Shown here: positions 33,466-41,591 of the stretch, one piece after another
Layout: each line of letters opens with the position of its first letter
Numbering within the stretch: position 1 is the first letter of the stretch
Assembly: GCF_019448235.1 (NCBI RefSeq)
Contig: NZ_CP080409.1
Location: 2,666,001 to 2,730,000, forward strand
Reading direction: 5' to 3'
Length of the DNA: 64,000 bases
DNA from: Nocardioides panacisoli
GTDB taxonomy: Bacteria; Actinomycetota; Actinomycetes; Propionibacteriales; Nocardioidaceae
The notes under the pieces: generated by a model
Databases searched by the model: none
What the model saw: the letters and a program-made list of their open reading frames with translations, nothing else
Told to the model about the DNA's origin: nothing
Translations under genes and position numbers: made by a program

Positions 33466-34908
33466 TCAGTGTTCCCCCACCGGGTCGAGGGCGGGCTCGG
33501 TGGCCCCCTGCTCGGGCCGCGCGGACCCGCCGCCGCGACCGCGCCAGGCGCCCAGCGCCAGGTCGACGGCCAGGAAGAGCGCCAGGCTGACGCCCCACAC
33601 CGGCAGGAACCAGCCCAGCCCGACGGCGACCACGGCGACGCCGGCGACGGCCGGCGCCGGCAGCGCACGCCACGCTCCCCGCTGCGGCGGCCGGCCGAAG
33701 CGGAAGCCTGCATCGCGGGTGGGGCGACGCTGCCACCACATCCGGTAGCCGAGCACCGTCATCGCGATGATGCCCGCCGCCAGCAGCGCCAGCCCGACCT
33801 GGCTCCAGATGCCGAACAGCAGCCCCATGTGCAGGTCGATGCCCCAGCGGGCCAGCTTGGCCACGAACGGGTGGTCGGCGAAGCGCACCACGTCGACCAC
33901 CTGGCCCGTGGCCGGGTCGACCGAGAGCGCGTCGGCCTGCGTCGGCCACGACTTGTCCAGCTCCGTGACCACCCAGGCGCCGTGCTCGCCGACCGGCGCG
34001 ACGATCTCGACCTCGGCGTCCACCTCGAGCGCGGCCGCGATGGTCCGCACCTCCTGGAAGGTGGTCGGGTACGACGCGAGGTCGCCCGGCGTGCCCGCTC
34101 CGCCGCCGTGGCCGGCGTGACCGTCATGGGCGCCCGCGGCGCCGTCGTCGCCGGAGAGGTCGGACACCGGCGTCGGGCTGTTCCAGCTCATCGCCGTGCG
34201 CAGCTCGCTGACGTTCGTGCCGGCGTACTGCGACCAGGTGAGGCCGGTCGCCGACAGCATCAGCATGCCCAGCACCAGCCAGGTGCCCAACGCCCCGTGC
34301 CAGGTGAGCGTACGCCGCCGCGCACTCCTGCCGGCCGCGCTGCGGGGGTCGAGCCGCTCGGCGGCCCACTGCCGCAGCGAGCGTCCGCGGCGTCGGCCGC
34401 TCCACCACAGGGCGAGGCCGGCCAAGGCGATCACCCACAGCCACGACGCCGCGAGCTCGGAGTAGATCCGGCCCGGGTCGCCCAGGTGGAGTCCGCGGTG
34501 CAGCTCGTCGATCCAGATCCGGAAGGGCAGCGACCCGCTGGAGCCGTAGGAGGTGAGTGCCCCGTGGACGTCGCCCTCGACGGGGTCGACGAAGACGGCG
34601 AGCCGACGCGAGTCCTCGGTGCGGCCGTCGTCGAACAGCACCTGCGTCGTCCGCCCCTCCTCCGGCGCGGGACGCACCGCGAGGACGGACAGGTCCGGCT
34701 GCGTGGCCTGCGCGGCGGCGACCTGCTCGTCCAGCGGCAGCGTGTCGCCGCGGGCCTCGGTGGTGAGCTCGTCGGCGTACACGACCTGCTCTAGCGGGGG
34801 GCTGATCGCATACAGCAGACCACTGGCCGCGGCGACGATGATGAACGGCGCCACGAAGATGCCCGCGTAGAAGTGGAGTCGGGTGAGCAGGGGTCGCACG
34901 CTCGTCAT
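33466..34908 (-). CDS. PepSY-associated transmembrane protein (iron-uptake type)
   Basis: A 480-residue membrane protein. The first helix is RLHFYAGIFVAPFIIVAAAS, typical of the PepSY_TM family. A PepSY domain (about residues 45-130) is followed by helices near 150, 205 and 350 and a further pair at the C-terminus. A His-rich loop (HDGHAGHGGG) lies outside. Relatives are linked to ferric-siderophore reduction at the membrane. It is first in an operon with the siderophore-interacting protein. GAGGAAGG precedes the ATG. Confidence 0.87.
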   Translation of the reverse strand: MTSVRPLLTRLHFYAGIFVAPFIIVAAASGLLYAISPPLEQVVYADELTTEARGDTLPLDEQVAAAQATQPDLSVLAVRPAPEEGRTTQVLFDDGRTEDSRRLAVFVDPVEGDVHGALTSYGSSGSLPFRIWIDELHRGLHLGDPGRIYSELAASWLWVIALAGLALWWSGRRRGRSLRQWAAERLDPRSAAGRSARRRTLTWHGALGTWLVLGMLMLSATGLTWSQYAGTNVSELRTAMSWNSPTPVSDLSGDDGAAGAHDGHAGHGGGAGTPGDLASYPTTFQEVRTIAAALEVDAEVEIVAPVGEHGAWVVTELDKSWPTQADALSVDPATGQVVDVVRFADHPFVAKLARWGIDLHMGLLFGIWSQVGLALLAAGIIAMTVLGYRMWWQRRPTRDAGFRFGRPPQRGAWRALPAPAVAGVAVVAVGLGWFLPVWGVSLALFLAVDLALGAWRGRGGGSARPEQGATEPALDPVGEH

Positions 34909-35003
34909 GGGAGCCTTCCTCGTCGGTCGCCGGCGCGGCACCGGACCACGGGTGGCCGCGCGCACATGGAGAAGGTCCGCGCTCGGGCCCGTTTGGTTCC
35001 CGC

Positions 35004-35048
35004 TGTGTGGAGGATTGCTGCCACGGGGTGACAGCGATCCGCCACACA
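35004..35048. promoter_or_regulatory. Long imperfect hairpin in divergent intergenic region
   Basis: TGTGTGG and CCACACA (7 bp) enclose, after one mismatch, GGATTGCTG and CAGCGATCC (9 bp, with one G-T wobble), loop CCACGGGGTGA. The 16 pairs would make a stable RNA arm 32 bases before the cobalamin-binding-like start, or a long protein-binding dyad about 95 bases from the PepSY start. Confidence 0.6.
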
Positions 35049-35080
35049 GGTGGTGCCGACGGGGGACCTACGATCGGGGC

Positions 35081-35965
35081 ATGCGCGTGGTGTCCCTGCT
35101 GCCCTCGGCGACCGAGATCCTCTTCGGGCTCGGCGCCGGCGACGACGTGGTCGGCGTGACCTTCGAGTGCGACCACCCGCCCGAGGCCCGCACCCGGCCG
35201 ATCGTGTCCACCTCGGCGATGCCGGAGGGGCTCTCGCCGGCCGAGATCGACACCTTCGTCGCCGAGGCACTCGCCCGGGGCGAGGACCTCTACCACCTCG
35301 ACGCCGACGCCTTGACCGGACTGGGCTCGGACCTCGTCGTCACCCAGGACCTGTGCGAGGTCTGCGCCCTCGACACCGACGACGTGACCGAGGCGCTGGA
35401 CTTCCTCGGCTGCCGCGCCGACGTGCTCACCGTCGACCCTGCCACGATCAGCGAGATCCTCGACTCCGTGCTGCTGCTCGGCGAGCAGGTCGAGCGCGAG
35501 GAGGAAGCCGAGCAGTGGGTCGCCGACCTGCGCGGCCGCCTCGACGCCGTCGCCGCAGACGTCGCCGACCGGGAACGTCCGCGGGTGCTGGTGCTGGAGT
35601 GGACCGACCCGCCGTTCGCGCCCGGCCACTGGATCCCGGAGATGGTCACGCTCGCCGGTGGGGACCCGGTGCTGGGCACCGCGGGCGAGAAGTCCTTCCG
35701 CACCACGTGGGAACAGGCCGTCGCCACCGAGCCCGACCTCGTGATCTGCGCGCCGTGCGGCTACGACCTCGAGGCCGCCACCGACCTCGCCGGCCAGGTG
35801 CTCGAGCACTTCCCCGACGTCCCCGTCTGGGCCGTCGACGCCAACGCCTCCTTCGCCCGCCCGGGCCCCCGCGTCGTCGACGGAGTCGAGGCCCTCGCCG
35901 CGATCTGCCACCCCGAGGTCCGCGGAACGCCGGCACCCACCGCCGCGCGCGACGTACGCGCCTGA
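35081..35965 (+). CDS. Cobalamin-binding-like (BtuF fold) protein without signal peptide
   Basis: A 294-residue protein with the type-III periplasmic binding fold: VVSLLPSATEILFGLGAGDDV at the N-terminus, LGSDLVVTQDLCEVCALD in the middle, VLVLEWTDPPFAPGHWIPEM and the C-terminal VWAVDANASFARPGPRVVDG. Relatives are annotated as cobalamin-binding proteins. No signal peptide or lipobox is present, so it is probably cytosolic and not a classical transporter subunit. ATG 35081 is the first sensible start. Confidence 0.85.
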   Translation: MRVVSLLPSATEILFGLGAGDDVVGVTFECDHPPEARTRPIVSTSAMPEGLSPAEIDTFVAEALARGEDLYHLDADALTGLGSDLVVTQDLCEVCALDTDDVTEALDFLGCRADVLTVDPATISEILDSVLLLGEQVEREEEAEQWVADLRGRLDAVAADVADRERPRVLVLEWTDPPFAPGHWIPEMVTLAGGDPVLGTAGEKSFRTTWEQAVATEPDLVICAPCGYDLEAATDLAGQVLEHFPDVPVWAVDANASFARPGPRVVDGVEALAAICHPEVRGTPAPTAARDVRA

Positions 35966-35989
35966 CTGCGGCTCGTCGGCCGAGCCGCC

Positions 35990-36080
35990 GTCGTTGGTCG
36001 AGCCTGTCGAGACCCCGGTCGGTCGAGCCGCCGCCGTTGGTGAGCCGCCGCCGTTGGTCGAGCCTGTCGAGACCCGTCCA
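35990..36080 (-). repeat. Interspersed repeat cluster 6, inverted
   Basis: Two full units in the opposite orientation (CGTTGGTCGAGCCTGTCGAG, then ACCC) plus two shorter GAGCCGCCGCCGTTGGT units. The cluster lies just downstream of the cobalamin-binding-like gene. Confidence 0.8.
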
Positions 36081-36140
36081 GCCTTTTCTCGCGCTGCCCT
36101 TGTGTGGAGCGCCGCGCCGCGTCACACTCGGTAGAAACCT

Positions 36141-36162
36141 CAACAAATACCTACATTTGTTG
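36141..36162. promoter_or_regulatory. AT-rich inverted repeat before small gene
   Basis: CAACAAAT and ATTTGTTG are perfect 8-bp arms around ACCTAC. The run from 36133 to 36172 is strikingly AT-rich for this genome and lies 21 bases before the ATG at 36184. It is likely an operator or part of the promoter. Confidence 0.55.
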
Positions 36163-36183
36163 TTCAAGTTTCAGGAGGCAGAC

Positions 36184-36414
36184 ATGAGCAGGAACGGCAT
36201 CAGCCCGGACGGGCCGACCGGCGAGGTGGTGGACTGGACCGAGCTCGGGCAGCGCATGTGGTCCTTCCTCACCGGGCGTGAGGCGGCGATCAACTACCGC
36301 TTCGAGGAGTTCGAGGTCGAGGTCCCGCGCGACACCGGCAGCGACTCGCCCCGTGCGGTGTGGAAGCTCAACGGCACACTGCAGGTCACCACCGACGACA
36401 ACGCGTCGCGCTGA
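36184..36414 (+). CDS. 76-residue hypothetical protein
   Basis: Not recognised. The protein is acidic, has a predicted helix (VVDWTELGQRMWSFLTG) and then strands (INYRFEEFEVEVPRD, AVWKLNGTLQVTT), suggesting a small alpha-beta domain. A strong AGGAGG lies nearby upstream of the ATG. The AT-rich inverted repeat is immediately upstream. It is followed after 14 bases by the FHA protein gene, and the two are probably expressed together. Confidence 0.7.
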   Translation: MSRNGISPDGPTGEVVDWTELGQRMWSFLTGREAAINYRFEEFEVEVPRDTGSDSPRAVWKLNGTLQVTTDDNASR

Positions 36415-36428
36415 TCAGGGCGACCACC

Positions 36429-37310
36429 GTGTCGACGGCACTGCGCTTCACCGCTGACCTGCACCTGGAGGTGGCCCGGCCGGGCAAGGAGCCGGTCCAC
36501 GCCCACCTGCACGGGTCCGGCCCCGACCTCCTCCTCACCGTGGACGATCCCGGCGCGTTCGCCGGGACCCGCGACGCCGGCGCCATCCGCGCGGTCGCCG
36601 ACGCCCTGGCAGCCCAGGGCCTCCGCCTCCGCGTCGTGGACGAGCAGCAGGAGCTGGTCACGCTCGGCGACGTGAAGACGCGGTGGTGGCAGCGTCGGCT
36701 CACCCGGTCGCGCCACATCCGGGTCCAGGGCCTGCGGGGCCTGTGGGAGCCCGGGCGGCGTCGCCTCCAGCGCCGCGAGGAGTCGGTGCTCCCCGACGCA
36801 CGGCTCATGCCTCCCGGCACACTGCTCCCGCTGGCGCCGACCTTCCTCCGGCGTCCGCGGCGGCCCATCACCACCACCCACGACCCGCACCGCGGCGGCC
36901 ACCCCCGACTGGTCCTCACCGGTCGCGCCGACAGCGGGCAGGCGCTGCAGTGGGACGTCTTCGACCTCGCCGACGGCACCACCACCATCGGCTCGGACGA
37001 GTCCAGCGACATCCGCCTCGCGGGCGTCGCCGGCGAGCACGCCGTGGTCGTGCACGACGAGCGCGACGAGCTCGTCATCCACTCCCGCGACGGTGGTGTC
37101 TTCGTGCACGGCCGGGCGGTGGACCAGCAGATGCTCCGGTCCGGTGCCCGCGTGCAGGTCGGGGAGTGGCTGCTGACCTACATGCGCGACGAGTACGCCG
37201 ACCACGGGCGCCCCTACGGCGGCCGCCTCGGTGGCGAGATCGGCTACCAGCGTCCCCAGCCGCCGCCGAGCAACTGGGAGTCGACCGGCGGGACCGACCC
37301 CGCCCGCTGA
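36429..37310 (+). CDS. FHA domain protein with unknown N-terminal region
   Basis: The C-terminal third (about residues 155-245) is an FHA domain, with TTIGSDESSDIRLAGVAGEH and the hairpin HSRDGGVFVHGRAVD; the usual GxxxGT sequence is degenerate. The N-terminal half is a basic, Arg-rich region that I do not recognise (VKTRWWQRRLTRSRHIRVQ). There is no signal or membrane helix. It probably reads phosphothreonine; its partner could be the 76-residue protein upstream. GTG 36429 keeps a 14-base gap from that gene. Confidence 0.78.
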   Translation: MSTALRFTADLHLEVARPGKEPVHAHLHGSGPDLLLTVDDPGAFAGTRDAGAIRAVADALAAQGLRLRVVDEQQELVTLGDVKTRWWQRRLTRSRHIRVQGLRGLWEPGRRRLQRREESVLPDARLMPPGTLLPLAPTFLRRPRRPITTTHDPHRGGHPRLVLTGRADSGQALQWDVFDLADGTTTIGSDESSDIRLAGVAGEHAVVVHDERDELVIHSRDGGVFVHGRAVDQQMLRSGARVQVGEWLLTYMRDEYADHGRPYGGRLGGEIGYQRPQPPPSNWESTGGTDPAR

Positions 37311-37338
37311 CCGGCCGAGCAGCCGGCCCACAGATCCG

Positions 37339-37380
37339 TCCTCTGGCTCCGCCAATCCCCCTTGAGGCGGGGTCAGAGGA
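37339..37380. terminator. Two-way terminator hairpin
   Basis: TCCTCTG and CAGAGGA with an inner CCGCC and GGCGG pair. It lies between the convergent FHA and Nramp-like genes and includes the Nramp-like stop codon. Confidence 0.55.
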
Positions 37381-38641
37381 CGCCGGCGACGGCGTCGCTC
37401 AGCTGCTGCCACGCGAGCCAGGCGAAGAGCACCGCGCACAGGCCCATGGCGACGTTGGAGGAGATCCGGTTGCGCCAGCCGGCCGGCGTACGTGCCGTGT
37501 TGAGCAGCCACAGCAGCGTGATGGCGAGGAACGGCATGAAGAGCGCGCCGAGCACGCCGTAGGCCAGGATCAGCCAGACCGGCCGGCCGAGCAGCAGGAG
37601 CACGATCGGCGGGAAGGTCAGCCACAGGATGTAGGCCTTGTACCAAGGACCGCCGATGCGGGTCTGCGGGTGGTCGTGGTCGAAGCCCCGCGCCTGGCCG
37701 ACGAAGTCGGCGAACATCATCGAGACGCCGTTCCACACGCCGATCAGCGAGGACATCGCTGCCGACCAGAAGCCGACGAGGAAGACCGTGCCGGCCCACG
37801 TGCCGTAGCGGGCCTGCAGCACCTCGGAGAGGTCGAGCAGTCCCTCGTCGCCGGTCTCCACCGCGATGCCCGCGGAGTAGAGCAGCTCGGCGCCGACGAT
37901 GAGGGTGGCGATGACGAAGATGCCGGTGACGGTGTAGGCGACGATGTTGTCCAGGCGCATCAGCCGCATGTGCTCGGGCCGGTGCCAGCCCTTCTCCCGG
38001 ACCCAGTAGCCGTACGCCGCGAGCGTGATGGTGCCGCCGACGCCGCCGGCGACCGAGAGCACGTTGACCAGGCCGCCGTCGGGGATGCGCGGCACGAGGC
38101 CCGCGACCAGGTCGGGCAGGTTCGGGGTGGTCAGCGCGGCGGCGAGCACGACGGTGACGAACATGATGCCGACCAGGACGGCGCAGACCCGCTCGAGAAG
38201 CTTGTAGTGGCCGACCCACACCACGGCGGCGCCGATCAGCGCCGACAGGATCCCCCAGGTCGTGACCGAGAGGGCGGGGAAGAGGGAGGCCAGCGGCAGG
38301 CCGGTGCCGGCCATCGCGGCGGCGCCGTACACGATGCCCCACACGACGATGTAGGGGCCGAAGTACCAGGAGGTCCAGCGGCCCAGGCTCGCCCAGCCCT
38401 CGTAGATGGTGCGGCCGGTGGCGAGCGTGAAGCGGCCCGCGCCCTCGACCAGCACGATCTTGAGGATGCAGCCGATGACCACCGCCCACAGCAGGGCGTA
38501 GCCGAACTTCTGGCCGGCGATCACGGTGGCCACCAGGTCGGCGGCACCGACACCGGTCGCGGCGACGATCAGCCCGGGGCCGATGGGGGTCCAGCGTTTG
38601 GTGCTGACCTGGTCGGTGGGCGTGGAGGAACGGTCGGTCAC
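37373..38641 (-). CDS. Divergent Nramp-family transporter
   Basis: Eleven-helix permease of the Nramp superfamily, 422 residues: RWTPIGPGLIVAATGVGAAD, VIAGQKFGYALLW, EGAGRFTLATGRTIYEGW and FLVGFWSAAMSSLIGVWNG. The TM1 metal-binding DPGN motif aligns with GAAD, and no MPH motif is visible in TM6 (TITLAAYGYWVREKG). Such proteins therefore may not carry Mn or Fe by the classical site; related families move Mg or other substrates. GTG 38641 has GAGGTG six to seven bases upstream and removes a non-conserved extension. Confidence 0.85.
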   Translation of the reverse strand: MTDRSSTPTDQVSTKRWTPIGPGLIVAATGVGAADLVATVIAGQKFGYALLWAVVIGCILKIVLVEGAGRFTLATGRTIYEGWASLGRWTSWYFGPYIVVWGIVYGAAAMAGTGLPLASLFPALSVTTWGILSALIGAAVVWVGHYKLLERVCAVLVGIMFVTVVLAAALTTPNLPDLVAGLVPRIPDGGLVNVLSVAGGVGGTITLAAYGYWVREKGWHRPEHMRLMRLDNIVAYTVTGIFVIATLIVGAELLYSAGIAVETGDEGLLDLSEVLQARYGTWAGTVFLVGFWSAAMSSLIGVWNGVSMMFADFVGQARGFDHDHPQTRIGGPWYKAYILWLTFPPIVLLLLGRPVWLILAYGVLGALFMPFLAITLLWLLNTARTPAGWRNRISSNVAMGLCAVLFAWLAWQQLSDAVAGVL

Positions 38642-38714
38642 GGGACACCTCGCCGAGTCGGGGTGGGATCTGCTGGGCCGCGGCCCGCCGATCATCGTCG
38701 CACGGCGATGTGGA

Positions 38715-38987
38715 TCAGCCCATCAGGTGCCGCACGGCCTCCCGCTGATGGGCGAGGAACCAGGCGTTCACCAGGTACCACCACGCACCGACCAACCCCA
38801 GGTGCAGCGCACCGAGGACGTAGAAGACGAGCGGGTGCGGCACGACCGGCATCAGGCCGACCGTGAGCACCGCGCCTGCAGCGACGAAGAGCACGGCGAC
38901 GGAGCCGAGCACGTGGGCATGGCGCAGCGCCCACTCACGCCGTTGCCGCCGCAGCTCGTGCGCCGGACAGGAGATGACCCTCCCCAT
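38715..38987 (-). CDS. 90-residue two-helix membrane protein
   Basis: Not recognised. A basic head (ELRRQRREWALRHAHV) precedes two membrane helices (about 28-47 and 53-72), and the C-terminus is HQREAVRHLMG. GGGGAGG lies six bases before the ATG. It is 73 bases upstream of the Nramp-like gene on the same strand, so it could be its small partner, or an independent membrane protein. Confidence 0.75.
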   Translation of the reverse strand: MGRVISCPAHELRRQRREWALRHAHVLGSVAVLFVAAGAVLTVGLMPVVPHPLVFYVLGALHLGLVGAWWYLVNAWFLAHQREAVRHLMG

Positions 38988-39058
38988 CAGTTGCCTCCCC
39001 GAGTCATGTGGTGGGATTCAACACCCCCGACGGCGCGACCGTCCGCGGATTCGCCGAA

Positions 39059-39898
39059 TCAACGGTGGCGACTTCCCGCGCCACCGAGCACCGCGCGGTA
39101 GCCCTCCCGGAAGGTCGGGTGGGCGAAGGTGAATCCGGTGTCGCGCAGGCGGTCGTTGCGGCAGCGCTTGCCGGCGCTGCGGGCCGGTTCGTCGACCTCG
39201 ACCGGGCCGGGCACCCCGAGCTCGGCGGCGAGGAACTCCATCACCGCACGGCGTTCGGCCGGCTCGTCGTCGACACCGAGGTAGCGGGGCCCCGGGGCCT
39301 CGACCTGCGTCGCGAGGTGCACCAGCGCCGCCGCGGCATCGTCGCGGTGGATGCGGTTGGTCCACTGTGGCGTGGGACCGACCGTGGCGCGGCCATCGCG
39401 GACCTGCGAGATCAACCGGTCACGCCCCGGGCCGTAGAGGCCGCCCAGCCGCAGCACCGTGCCACGACCCGCGCGGGCCAGGAACCGCTCCTCGGCCTCC
39501 AGCACCACCCGCGCCGTGTCCGTCGGCGGGCTGACCACGGTGTCCTCGTCGACCCAGCGGCCGTCGGAGGCGTCGTACACCGAGGTCGAGGAGACCAGCA
39601 GGATCCGCGGATCCGCCCCGGCCTGCTCGACCGCGTCCAGCACGTGGTCGACGGCGTCGACGTACGCGCGGCGGTAGCCGGCCTCGGTGCGCTCGTCGGC
39701 GCTGGTCGCGACGACCACGATCTCGGTGTCGGCGGGGAACGACGGCCGTTCGCGGGCCAGGTCGACCGCCTGCCCGAGGATCGGCTCGGGCAGGTGCGCC
39801 GGCGTACGCCGCATCCCGACCACGGTCCGTCCGGTCGCCGCGAACCGCAGCGCGGTCTCCGTGCCGAGGTCGCCGCATCCGGCCATCACCACCGTCAT
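39059..39898 (-). CDS. NAD(P)-dependent sugar epimerase-like SDR protein
   Basis: Extended short-chain dehydrogenase fold, 279 residues. The N-terminal nucleotide-binding motif is VVMAGCGDLGTETALRF, slightly different from the standard GxxGxxG. The SSTSVYDASDG stretch and LRLGGLYGPGRDR fit atypical SDR proteins, but the YxxxK catalytic pair is not clear, so enzymatic activity is uncertain. It lies downstream of cynS on the same strand (34-base gap). Confidence 0.82.
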   Translation of the reverse strand: MTVVMAGCGDLGTETALRFAATGRTVVGMRRTPAHLPEPILGQAVDLARERPSFPADTEIVVVATSADERTEAGYRRAYVDAVDHVLDAVEQAGADPRILLVSSTSVYDASDGRWVDEDTVVSPPTDTARVVLEAEERFLARAGRGTVLRLGGLYGPGRDRLISQVRDGRATVGPTPQWTNRIHRDDAAAALVHLATQVEAPGPRYLGVDDEPAERRAVMEFLAAELGVPGPVEVDEPARSAGKRCRNDRLRDTGFTFAHPTFREGYRAVLGGAGSRHR

Positions 39899-39932
39899 GC
39901 CACCCACGCTACGGGGGCCGCGACGGCGCACC

Positions 39933-40370
39933 TCACCAGCGGTAGTCGAGGAACTTGCCGTCGAAGGTGACCACCACCCGGTCCCCGTCGGGGTGGGCAC
40001 GCCGGCCGAAGGAGACGTTGAAGTTGATCGCACTCATGATGCCGTCGCCGAACTCCTCGTGGAGCAGCTCCTTCAGCGCCGGGCCGTAGACCATCAGCGC
40101 CTCCTGGAAGCGGTAGATCGTCGGGTCCTGCAGCGCGGCCGGGTCGATGCCCCGGGTCGGCTGGGTCTGCAGCGACTCGGCGACGTCCTCGTCGAGCCCG
40201 AGCAGCTCGCACGCGGCCGCGGCCTGCGCGGCACTCATCGGGTGCTGGCCCAGCAGCGCAGCGGTCGTCCACACGACGGGTTCGCCGACCTTCTCGGCCA
40301 ACGTCGTCCAGGAGGTGTCGGTGCGGATCCGGGCACTGCGCACGAGCTCGGTCGCCTGCTGTCGATCCAT
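39933..40370 (-). CDS. cynS: Cyanase (cyanate hydratase)
   Basis: Converts cyanate and bicarbonate to ammonia and two CO2. All three catalytic residues are present: Arg87 and Glu90 in YRFQEALMVYG and Ser113 in MSAINFNVSF, equal to Arg96, Glu99 and Ser122 of the E. coli enzyme. The N-terminal helical domain and GQHPMSAAQA fit the family; the length of 145 residues is slightly short. ATG 40370 and ATG 40382 are both possible starts. It is divergent from a formate/nitrite-type channel gene. Confidence 0.95.
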   Translation of the reverse strand: MDRQQATELVRSARIRTDTSWTTLAEKVGEPVVWTTAALLGQHPMSAAQAAAACELLGLDEDVAESLQTQPTRGIDPAALQDPTIYRFQEALMVYGPALKELLHEEFGDGIMSAINFNVSFGRRAHPDGDRVVVTFDGKFLDYRW

Positions 40371-40632
40371 GATGGGTTCCATGGCCCGCACGATGCCCCG
40401 ATCGGCGGCCGGGCGCCGCCCCCGAGGAGGCTCCGCGGGCAGTTGTCACGCACTCTTCACGCCGTCCCAGCCGCGGAAACACCGTCGTGATCCGGTGCGC
40501 CCGGACCCCGTGAGGCGGTGAGGACAACGTGATGCAGCTCGACCTCTCGGCGTCACCACGGGGCAACACCCGGCGCGGAGGATGGGTCGTCGTACCGAGC
40601 GCCCGCAACGACACCCCTCCAGGAGATCCCCG

Positions 40633-41511
40633 ATGTCCTACGTGGCCCCGCCCGACTTCGTGAAGCAGATGGTGGACGCCGGCGAGAAGAAGGCGTTCAT
40701 GTCGACCCGCGACACCTTCATCCGCGCCTACATGGCCGGAGCGATCCTCGCCCTCGCCGCCGCCTTCGCCGTGACCATCACCGTGCAGACCGGTGAGCCG
40801 CTCGCCGGGGCGGTGCTCTTCCCGGTCGGCTTCTGCATGCTCTACCTGATGGGCTTCGACCTGCTCACGGGCGTCTTCACGCTCGTGCCGCTGGCCGTGC
40901 TCGACAAGCGCCGGGGCGTCACCTGGCGCTCGATGCTGCGCAACTGGGGGTGGGTCTTCCTCGGCAACCTCGCCGGCGCGATGACCACCGCCCTGTTCAT
41001 GGCGATCATCTTCACCTACGGCTTCTCCACCAGCCCCAACGAAGTCGGCCAGGCCATCGGCTCCATCGGCGAGGGCCGCACCGTCGGCTACGCCGACTAC
41101 GGCGCCGCCGGCATGCTGACGCTCTTCATCCGCGGCGTGCTGTGCAACTGGATGGTCTCGACCGGCGTCGTGGGCGCCATGATGTCCAACAGCGTGCCCG
41201 GCAAGGTCATCGCGATGTGGATGCCGATCATGCTGTTCTTCTACATGGGGTTCGAGCACTCGATCGTCAACATGTTCCTCTTCCCCTCCGGCCTCATGCT
41301 CGGCGGCGAGTTCACCATCGGTGACTACCTGGTCTGGAACGAGATCCCGACCGTGGTGGGCAACCTCGTCGGTGGCCTCACCTTCGTCGGCCTGATGCTC
41401 TACGCCACCCACGGCCGTACGGCGCCGGAGCGCCCGCGGCCCGCGGACACCGCCGGTTCCGTCGGGTCCGACCGGACCGAGGAGGCGGCCCCGGTGGGCG
41501 CCGCGCACTGA
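40633..41511 (+). CDS. Formate/nitrite transporter (FNT) family channel
   Basis: Pentameric channel for small monovalent anions, 292 residues with six helices. FNT signatures: AYMAGAILALAAAFAVTI, GFDLLTGVFTLVPL, RNWGWVFLGNLAGA, CNWMVSTGVVGAMM and the conserved pore His in MGFEHSIVNMFLFP. AGGAG lies seven bases before the ATG at 40633. Divergence from cynS suggests that the anion may be cyanate, nitrite or bicarbonate rather than formate; this is inference. A strong hairpin follows. Confidence 0.9.
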   Translation: MSYVAPPDFVKQMVDAGEKKAFMSTRDTFIRAYMAGAILALAAAFAVTITVQTGEPLAGAVLFPVGFCMLYLMGFDLLTGVFTLVPLAVLDKRRGVTWRSMLRNWGWVFLGNLAGAMTTALFMAIIFTYGFSTSPNEVGQAIGSIGEGRTVGYADYGAAGMLTLFIRGVLCNWMVSTGVVGAMMSNSVPGKVIAMWMPIMLFFYMGFEHSIVNMFLFPSGLMLGGEFTIGDYLVWNEIPTVVGNLVGGLTFVGLMLYATHGRTAPERPRPADTAGSVGSDRTEEAAPVGAAH

Positions 41512-41524
41512 CGTGCTCCCACCA

Positions 41525-41558
41525 GATCGCCCGGGACCGGCACTGGTCCCGGGCGATC
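41525..41558. terminator. Strong two-way terminator hairpin
   Basis: Perfect 14-bp arms GATCGCCCGGGACC and GGTCCCGGGCGATC around GGCACT, between the convergent FNT and CNNM genes. No U-run follows, as is usual in actinobacteria. Confidence 0.75.
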
Positions 41559-41591
41559 GTGCGTGCGGTGGTCGAGGTCAGTACGCCGCGC

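Noticed and set aside
34909..35003. Iron-box (DtxR/IdeR) operator before the siderophore operon
   Set aside because: I could not find a convincing match to the TTAGGTTAGGCTAACCTAA-type dyad in this gap.
40582..40632. Upstream ATG extending the FNT channel by 17 residues
   Set aside because: The extension is Arg-rich and unlike FNT N-termini, while AGGAG lies at the correct distance from ATG 40633.
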